The notes under the pieces: generated by a model
The model's input: the letters and a program-made list of their open reading frames with translations, nothing else
Told to the model about the DNA's origin: nothing
Database searches by the model: none
Program-made: the position numbers and the translations under genes
Assembly (NCBI GenBank): GCA_041485845.1
Contig: JBGPKH010000150.1
Location: 1-15,790 of the forward strand
Source of the DNA: OMOG01 sp041485845
Lineage (GTDB): Bacteria > Acidobacteriota > Terriglobia > Bryobacterales > Bryobacteraceae
Direction of reading: 5' to 3'
Length of the DNA stretch: 15,790 nt
Shown here: one piece after another, positions 10,778 to 15,790 of the stretch
Layout: every line of letters starts with the position of its first letter
Numbering within the stretch: position 1 is the stretch's first letter

Positions 10778-13401
10778 CCGGCGACAGCATCGCGCACTAC
10801 AAAATCACCGGCAAGCTCGGCGAAGGCGGCATGGGCTCCGTCTACCGCGCCACCGACACCAAGCTCAATCGCGACGTCGCCATCAAGGTCCTGCCCGATT
10901 CTTTCGCCGACGACCCCGACCGCCTCGCCCGCTTCACCCGCGAAGCGCAGGTGCTCGCCTCGCTGAACCATCCCAACATCGCGGCGATCTACGGCGTCGA
11001 AGAGCGCGCGCTGGTTCTCGAACTGGTCGAAGGCCCCACGCTCGCCGAGCGTATCGAGCAAGGCGCCATCTCTATCGACGACGCGATCCCCATCGCCCGC
11101 CAGATCGCCGAAGCTCTGGAATACGCGCATGAGAAAGGGATCATCCATCGCGATCTCAAGCCCGCCAACGTCAAGATCACTCCCGAGGGCCGCGTCAGGG
11201 TCCTCGATTTCGGACTGGCGAAGGTAGCGCAGGCTTCTACAAGCGAAGCCGACCCCGCATCCTCGCCCACGCTCACCATGCGAGCCACCGTGGCGGGCGC
11301 GATCATGGGAACCCCGGGCTACATGCCCCCCGAGCAGGCCAAGGGTAAGCCCGTCGACCGACGCGCCGACATCTGGGCCTTCGGCGTGGTGCTGGCAGAG
11401 ATGCTGTCCGGGAGCCCGCTCTATCAGGCCGAAACCGTTTCCGAAACTCTCGCCGCGGTCCTGTTGAAGGAGCCGGATCTCAGCCGGTTACCGGCTGCCA
11501 CGCCGGCCGCGATTCGTACGCTGATCCGCCGGTGCCTGGACCGCGACCCGCTGCGCCGCTTGCGCGACATTGGCGAAGCTCGTGTAACACTCGAGCAGCC
11601 ACATCAGCCCGAGACACCTTCGGCCGAACCACCAGCCGCGCGCCGTCGTCCCTGGGGATGGGTAGCCGCGGGAATGCTCGCGGCGGCGCTGGCCGCGTCG
11701 CTGTACTTCCGCCCGGCCGAAGAGCGGCGGCTGATACGCTTCACGGTTCCGCTTCCCGAGAATACCACCATACGGGCCATCCCGATTCCCGCGATTTCTC
11801 CCGACGGCCGGCGCCTGGCGTTCGTCGCCGCCTTAGGCGGAGAATTCACGATTTGGATTCGCGACCTCGACACGCTCGCCGCGCGCTCCCTGCCCGGGAC
11901 CAGTGGCGCCTCAGCTCCCTTCTGGTCTCCCGACAGCCGCTTCATCGGCTTCTTCGCCGGCGGGAGCCTGAAGAAGATCGATGCCGGCGGCGGCGGGGCG
12001 GTGACTCTCTGCAACGCCGGCACGCTGCGCGGCGCATCGTGGAGTAAGTCAGGTGTCATTCTCTTCGCCCCGGTTGCGGGCGGGCTCCTTCGCGTTCCCC
12101 AGGAAGGCGGGACGCCCCAACCTGCAACGGTGCTCCCACCGGGTAGCGGCGAAAACTCGCACCGCTATCCCTGGTTTCTGCCGGACGGCCGTCATTTTCT
12201 TTACTACTCGCGCAACTACGATTCGCAGAAGAGCGCCCTGTACGTAGGGGATCTCGCATCCGGGGAACGCCGCCGCGTTACCGCCGCGCAGTCGGATGGC
12301 GTGTACGCGCCGCCCGGCTACCTGCTGTACCTGCGCGATCGCGCGCTGGTGGCTCAGCCCTTCGATGCCGGCCGCGCCCAGGTCACCGGCGACGTAGTGC
12401 CGCTGGCCGAGAACGTCGGCTTCATGGGCCCCGATGGCCGCGCCCCTTTCTCAGCATCGGCCACCGGTGTCCTGGCGTATATGGCGGGACTGGGCGGCGA
12501 ACACGCGCAACTGACATGGTTCGAGCGGTCGGGCAAAGTGCTGGGATCGGTGGGTCCTCCCGGCGGCATGCAATGGCCCGCCATTTCGCCCGACGGAAAG
12601 ACCGTGGCGGTGGACCGCATGGATGACCACACCAGTTCCTGGGATGTGTGGCTTCACGACCTCGCCCGCGGCGCCACTTCACGGCTCACCTTCGATTCCA
12701 AGATCAGCGAATACCCGGTGTGGTCGCCCGATGGCAGCTACATCGCGTTTCACTCCAACCGGGACGGGGCCTTCAAAATCTATCGGAAGGCGGCCAACGG
12801 CGCCGGCCCCGAAGAACTCCTGGACGCCGCGGACCGTCGCGCGGACGACTGGTCCCACGATGGCCGCTACCTCATCGAGGAAAGCGGCATATCGTCGTCC
12901 GAATTCGCCAACGACCTTTGGGTGCTGCCGCTCGACGGCGATCGGAAACCGTTTCCCTACCTGGCAACCCGCGCCCGTGAGCGCTGGGGGCGGGTCTCGC
13001 CCGACGGACGTTGGCTGGCCTACAGTTCCATGGAAGGGGATCGCTTTGAGGTCTACGTCACGACATTCCTGGACCGGGACGCTGCGCGGGGCCCGAAACC
13101 GGGCGGGAAGTGGCAGGTATCTACGAACGGCGGCGACCTTCCGGTGTGGAGTCGCGATGGAAAAGAACTCTTCTTCCGCGGCGGCTATGCGGGCGAGATC
13201 ATGGCCGTGGCCATCAAGCCGGGAGACCGGTTCGAGCCCGGACTGCCGAAGCCTCTGTTCAAGGCTGTCATGGCTCCGGGCGGGTCCATTCGTTTCGATG
13301 TGGGTCCGGATGGACGGTTCCTGATTCCCATCGAGCCCGAGCTTTCCGGCCCGGTGCCCATCACGATTATGCTCAACTGGGACGCAGGGTTGAAGCGATG
13401 A
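10774..13401 (+). CDS. Transmembrane serine/threonine kinase with class A propeller sensor (kinase 4)
   Basis: An 875-residue receptor kinase starting at GTG 10774-10776 inside the kinase 3 stop (GTGA overlap), with AGGAGG about 8 bases upstream. The kinase domain carries LGEGGMGSVY (15-24), K38, HRDLKPANVKIT with D127, DFG with D145 and ADIWAFG, and should be active. The activation segment reads GTPGYMPPEQ where kinases 1 and 3 have GTAGYMSPEQ, a minor variation in the APE motif region. A transmembrane helix at about 293-313 is followed by a propeller with SPDG repeats (ISPDGRRLAFVAA, FWSPDSRFIGF, WSPDGSYIAF, VSPDGRWLAY) ending LNWDAGLKR. Propeller and C-terminus match kinase 1 (for example GENSHRYPWFLPDGRHFLY against GENSHRWPWFLPDGRHFLY). 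It is the last gene of its operon, and a hairpin lies 45 bases beyond the stop. Confidence 0.93.
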   Translation: MTGDSIAHYKITGKLGEGGMGSVYRATDTKLNRDVAIKVLPDSFADDPDRLARFTREAQVLASLNHPNIAAIYGVEERALVLELVEGPTLAERIEQGAISIDDAIPIARQIAEALEYAHEKGIIHRDLKPANVKITPEGRVRVLDFGLAKVAQASTSEADPASSPTLTMRATVAGAIMGTPGYMPPEQAKGKPVDRRADIWAFGVVLAEMLSGSPLYQAETVSETLAAVLLKEPDLSRLPAATPAAIRTLIRRCLDRDPLRRLRDIGEARVTLEQPHQPETPSAEPPAARRRPWGWVAAGMLAAALAASLYFRPAEERRLIRFTVPLPENTTIRAIPIPAISPDGRRLAFVAALGGEFTIWIRDLDTLAARSLPGTSGASAPFWSPDSRFIGFFAGGSLKKIDAGGGGAVTLCNAGTLRGASWSKSGVILFAPVAGGLLRVPQEGGTPQPATVLPPGSGENSHRYPWFLPDGRHFLYYSRNYDSQKSALYVGDLASGERRRVTAAQSDGVYAPPGYLLYLRDRALVAQPFDAGRAQVTGDVVPLAENVGFMGPDGRAPFSASATGVLAYMAGLGGEHAQLTWFERSGKVLGSVGPPGGMQWPAISPDGKTVAVDRMDDHTSSWDVWLHDLARGATSRLTFDSKISEYPVWSPDGSYIAFHSNRDGAFKIYRKAANGAGPEELLDAADRRADDWSHDGRYLIEESGISSSEFANDLWVLPLDGDRKPFPYLATRARERWGRVSPDGRWLAYSSMEGDRFEVYVTTFLDRDAARGPKPGGKWQVSTNGGDLPVWSRDGKELFFRGGYAGEIMAVAIKPGDRFEPGLPKPLFKAVMAPGGSIRFDVGPDGRFLIPIEPELSGPVPITIMLNWDAGLKR

Positions 13402-13445
13402 CGCCCGCCCCGGCCGTCGCCAGGCGTGAACACGTTCCGTGAGGT

Positions 13446-13467
13446 CTGCGCGCACCTGCGCAGTTTA
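13446..13467 (+). terminator. Possible terminator of the kinase 3-4 operon
   Basis: CTGCGC (13446-13451) and GCGCAG (13458-13463) form a perfect 6-bp stem with a 6-nt loop, followed by TTTA. It begins 45 bases after the kinase 4 stop. The short T-run makes termination uncertain, and the same sequence is part of a direct repeat. Confidence 0.35.
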
Positions 13468-13493
13468 CAAACGTTGGCTATACTGTATACTAC

Positions 13494-13629
13494 TTGAGAC
13501 TCGCATATTACCGAACCGCTCCCTTTGTCGCGGCTCGGTGCGCGGGTGGGCGCATATATTCAGAGCCGCGACCACAGGGAGCGGTTTTCTGAAGCGCACA
13601 AAAATGTCACCGTAATATGCGAGACTCAA
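13494..13629. repeat. 136-bp nested inverted-repeat (MITE- or REP-like) element
   Basis: The outer arms 13494-13511 (TTGAGACTCGCATATTAC) and 13612-13629 are inverted repeats of 18 bases with one mismatch. Inside lie AACCGCTCCCT (13514-13524) against AGGGAGCGGTT (13576-13586), then TCGCGGCTC (13528-13536) against GAGCCGCGA (13563-13571), then TGCGC (13539-13543) against GCGCA (13550-13554). The element can fold into one long hairpin of about 42 pairs. It has no coding potential. TA dinucleotides stand near both outer ends (13491-13492 and 13630-13631), which would fit a mariner/IS630-type miniature element, but the left one is one base off. It could also act as a terminator or structured RNA between the kinase operon and the receptor gene. 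Confidence 0.7.
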
Positions 13630-13719
13630 TAACCTCCCATCCAGTGTGGTCTGCGCGCATCTGCGCCATGGCACAGTTTACAGAGGTGAAACCCAAGCCG
13701 CCGGCCGCATAACGTTCGC

Positions 13720-13725
13720 TATACT
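13720..13725 (+). promoter_or_regulatory. Candidate -10 element of the TonB-dependent receptor gene
   Basis: TATACT (5 of 6 to the consensus) lies 39 bases before the TTG start. A start near 13732 leaves room for the Shine-Dalgarno site at 13752. No proper -35 is found at 17 bases; TTTACA is present (13677-13682) but 37 bases away. The box ends copy 2 of the direct repeat. Confidence 0.35.
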
Positions 13726-13751
13726 AGCCCGAGTAGAGATACGCACGACGC

Positions 13752-13756
13752 GGAGG
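13752..13756 (+). promoter_or_regulatory. Shine-Dalgarno site that selects a TTG start
   Basis: GGAGG stands 8 bases before the TTG at 13765, an ideal spacing. It overlaps the alternative in-frame GTG at 13756, which therefore cannot use it. Confidence 0.6.
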
Positions 13757-13764
13757 TGGCAGAG

Positions 13765-15790
13765 TTGTTGAGTCGATCTCTCCTGCTTGCCTTTTATTGC
13801 GCGGCCGCGATGCTGGCACAGGTGGATTCGGGGTCGGTTTCGGGTGTCGTCACCGACTCCAGCGCTTCCGTGGTGCCCGGCGCCAGAATCAAGATCCTTC
13901 ACCGGGAGACAGGCATCGAAGTCACCCTCGAAACCAACGGGGCGGGCTTCTACTCGGCGTCGGCATTGCGCCCCGGCCGGTATGTGGTCACGGTCGACAA
14001 AGAGGGCTTCCGCTCCCAGAGGAGCCTGCCGTTCGTCCTGCGTGTGCAGGATAGGGTGGAGATCGGCTTCCGGATCGAATTGGGAGCTACGAGTTCGGAA
14101 ATCACGGTTTCGACCTCGGCGCCTCCGCTGGAAACCGAGACCTCGTCTCTGGGGCAGGTCGTCGATGGGAAGAGCATCACTGACCTGCCCTTGAATGGGC
14201 GCAGTTTCATGCAGCTTGCCATGTTGGGCGCGGGAACTCTGCCATCCACGCGGTCGCTCGACCGGGACAGTTTCATCTCCAACGGCGCCCGCTCCGTTCA
14301 GAACACGTATCTGCTCGACGGCATCGATAACAAGACCCGCGTGATGGGAAACGATAAGGCCATCGCTCAAGTCGTCCAACCCGTGATCGACGCGATCCAG
14401 GAGTTCAAGGTGCAGACGTCTACCTTCTCCGCCGAGTTCGGCCAATCGGCCGGGGGGGTGGTCAACCTGTCGCTCAAATCGGGGACCAACACTATCCACG
14501 GAAACCTGTTCGAGTTTCTACGCAACTCGGACCTGGATGCCACGCCGTATTTCCAGCCGGCCGGCGGCAAGTCCAAGTTGACTCAGAATCAGTTTGGGGC
14601 CACTCTGGGCGGACCGGTCATCCGGAATCGAATGTTCTTTTTCGGAAGCTGGCAGAGCTCGCGGGAAGTGAATGCGGCGCCGCAGATTGCGTCGGTGCCC
14701 GTGGCCGCCGCCCGGCAGGGCGTCTTTCCGGGCAAGGTCACCGATCCATCCACTCGCGCGCCGTTCCCGGACAACACCATTCCGCAGACACGCTGGGATC
14801 GGGTGGCGGCCAGGCTGTTACCGCTGTACCCGGACGCCAATCTCCCCGGGAGCGTGCGCAACTTCTTCTCCAACCCTCAGGAACGCCTGTCGAGCGACGG
14901 ATACAGCGTGCGGCTGGATTATCGATCGAGTTCTCGGGATACCGTCTCCGCGCGCGTTGCCCAAAGCTTCGGCGAGAATCACCTTCCGACCACGTTGCCG
15001 GAACCTGCCAATCAGGCGAACTTCGCTTCGCTCGACGCGCGGTCGGCGATGCTCAGCGAGACGCACACGTTTGCCGCCAACCGGCTGAACGAATTCCGCC
15101 TCGGGTTCGCCTACAGCCACCTGAATCAGGACGTCCTTGGGCCCCGGCTCTTTGACCAGTACGGCATCAAAGGCGCGCTCGATGCGCCCACCATCAAAGG
15201 TCTCCCCGCGTTCACCATTACTGGTCTGAGCACGCTGGGAACCGCCGCGTCCGGGGCTGTGCCTGTCCCCGCTACGGGGGCCAATTCGGGCAACTTCCCA
15301 AACAACAAATCGGGGAAGATCTGGCAGCTCCTCGATAGTTTTTCCTGGGTTCGCAGCCGCCATGCCATCAAGTCCGGCGCCGATCTCGAGCGCGTCACGA
15401 TGTTCATCTATGCCACCAACTCCGCACGCCCCAATTTCACATTCAACGGAACCTACACCGGAAACGCCCTGGGAGATTTTGTGCTGGGGTACATCAACAG
15501 CACGGCCACTTCCCAGCAGCAGATCGATACCATCGAGCAGCGCGTCTACAGTGGCTACATGCAGGACGACTGGAGAGCGTCCAACCGGCTCACGCTGAAC
15601 CTGGGAGTGCGCTACGAGCTGCCCACGCCTTTCGTCGAAGAATTCGACCGCCAGGGCAATTTCGTGCTCGACCGCGGCCCGTGTTATCTCCAACTCGTCA
15701 CGGTTGCCCTGCGAAGCCAGTGCGGGCTGGGCCGCGCGCTGACCTCTACCGACTACAACAACTTCGCTCCGCGGCTGGGACTGGCCTGGC
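13765..15790 (+). CDS. Oar-like TonB-dependent outer-membrane receptor with carboxypeptidase-regulatory-like domain (3' end outside window)
   Basis: The first 675 codons of a large outer-membrane protein; relatives are usually about 1000-1200 residues. With the TTG start it begins MLSRSLLLAFYCAAAMLAQ, a signal peptide for export. Residues about 23-110 form a carboxypeptidase-regulatory-like beta-sandwich (SGVVTDSSASVVPGARIKI, GFYSASALRPGRYVVTVDKE). The plug domain follows with LPLNGRSFMQL near 142, TYLLDGIDN, and GGVVNLSLKSGTNTIHGNLF near 230, then the beta-barrel (FGATLGGPVIRNRMFFFGSW, YMQDDWRASNRLTLNLGVRYE). Such proteins are thought to import large substrates or act at the surface using TonB energy; the substrate cannot be told from sequence. 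There is no frameshift in the visible part; I checked the frame at several points, including the seven-G run at 14452-14458. The gene stands alone downstream of the inverted-repeat element, and no partner SusD-type gene is visible. Confidence 0.92.
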   Translation, partial: MLSRSLLLAFYCAAAMLAQVDSGSVSGVVTDSSASVVPGARIKILHRETGIEVTLETNGAGFYSASALRPGRYVVTVDKEGFRSQRSLPFVLRVQDRVEIGFRIELGATSSEITVSTSAPPLETETSSLGQVVDGKSITDLPLNGRSFMQLAMLGAGTLPSTRSLDRDSFISNGARSVQNTYLLDGIDNKTRVMGNDKAIAQVVQPVIDAIQEFKVQTSTFSAEFGQSAGGVVNLSLKSGTNTIHGNLFEFLRNSDLDATPYFQPAGGKSKLTQNQFGATLGGPVIRNRMFFFGSWQSSREVNAAPQIASVPVAAARQGVFPGKVTDPSTRAPFPDNTIPQTRWDRVAARLLPLYPDANLPGSVRNFFSNPQERLSSDGYSVRLDYRSSSRDTVSARVAQSFGENHLPTTLPEPANQANFASLDARSAMLSETHTFAANRLNEFRLGFAYSHLNQDVLGPRLFDQYGIKGALDAPTIKGLPAFTITGLSTLGTAASGAVPVPATGANSGNFPNNKSGKIWQLLDSFSWVRSRHAIKSGADLERVTMFIYATNSARPNFTFNGTYTGNALGDFVLGYINSTATSQQQIDTIEQRVYSGYMQDDWRASNRLTLNLGVRYELPTPFVEEFDRQGNFVLDRGPCYLQLVTVALRSQCGLGRALTSTDYNNFAPRLGLAW

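Larger units (their letters stand above)
13443..13725 (+). repeat. Approximate direct repeat flanking the inverted-repeat element
   Basis: Copy 1 (13443-13484) has GGTCTGCGCGCACCTGCGC, AGTTTACA and AACGTTGGCTATACT in a row. Copy 2 (13648-13725) has the same three blocks in the same order with single substitutions (C to T in the first block, G to C in the third), spread by insertions of 8 and 28 bases. Both copies end in TATACT. The span covers the 136-bp inverted-repeat element between the copies. Confidence 0.7.
13402..13764. other. 363-bp intergenic region between kinase 4 and the TonB-dependent receptor gene
   Basis: No coding sequence is supported on either strand. The region holds a possible terminator (13446-13467), the two direct-repeat copies, the 136-bp inverted-repeat element and a TATACT box (13720-13725) that may drive the receptor gene. 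TATACT also occurs twice in tandem at 13479-13491. Confidence 0.7.

Noticed and set aside
13756..13758. GTG start for the TonB-dependent receptor
   Set aside because: It overlaps the GGAGG ribosome site; the TTG at 13765 has correct spacing and gives a clean signal peptide.
13402..13764. CRISPR array or tRNA in the repeat-rich intergenic region
   Set aside because: There are only two diverged direct-repeat copies with unequal spacing and a palindrome. No regular repeat-spacer unit and no cloverleaf with a T-arm could be found.

Overview
The window looks like a GC-rich chromosome segment from an Acidobacteriota bacterium, probably of the Solibacter/Bryobacter type. The taxonomic reading is an inference. 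It rests on tandem transmembrane serine/threonine kinases carrying C-terminal WD40/TolB-like propellers, and on an Oar-like TonB-dependent receptor with an N-terminal carboxypeptidase-regulatory-like domain and the LPLNGRSF plug signature. Both gene types are heavily expanded in that group.

Layout. (1) 2-649, plus: the C-terminal part of S-adenosylmethionine synthetase (metK), closed by a strong hairpin at 679-711. (2) 714-1894, minus: a two-gene operon of a SAM-dependent methyltransferase (ArsM-like fold) followed by a DsrE-like protein. Each is interrupted by one in-frame UGA, exactly where the family has a conserved cysteine (WTG-U-IAGAL and IYI-U-GGC). In both genes the coding similarity continues in the same frame to a later stop, and a bacterial-SECIS-like hairpin lies at the expected distance after the UGA. 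I read both as selenoproteins. A gene caller that treats UGA only as stop would report two truncated proteins here, so this is the most interesting part of the window. (3) 2088-7411, plus: two receptor-like Ser/Thr kinases joined by an ATGA overlap. (4) 7465-8049, minus: a small antitoxin-like protein and a nucleotidyltransferase with a one-base frameshift, sitting between the kinase pairs. (5) 8099-13401, plus: two more receptor-like kinases joined by a GTGA overlap. (6) 13402-13764: a structured intergenic region with a 136-bp nested inverted-repeat element inside an approximate direct repeat. (7) 13765-15790, plus: the first 675 codons of a TonB-dependent receptor that runs off the window.

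The four kinases appear to be paralogues reshuffled by recombination. The propellers fall into two classes arranged A-B in the first pair and B-A in the second. The kinase domains of genes 1, 3 and 4 are nearly alike whichever propeller they carry, and the kinase of gene 2 is the outlier and lacks the conserved Asp of subdomain IX. Each operon therefore pairs one receptor of each sensor class, which suggests paired or heteromeric signalling. The first gene of each pair has a -10-like hexamer only 10-13 nt before its ATG and no Shine-Dalgarno sequence, so both may be leaderless or nearly so.

UGA also acts as the normal stop of all four kinases and of the DsrE-like gene. The two internal UGAs are therefore not explained by a genome-wide code change, and context-dependent recoding is the best explanation. 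No tRNA-Sec, selA, selB or selD gene is visible here, so the decoding machinery would have to be found elsewhere in the genome.
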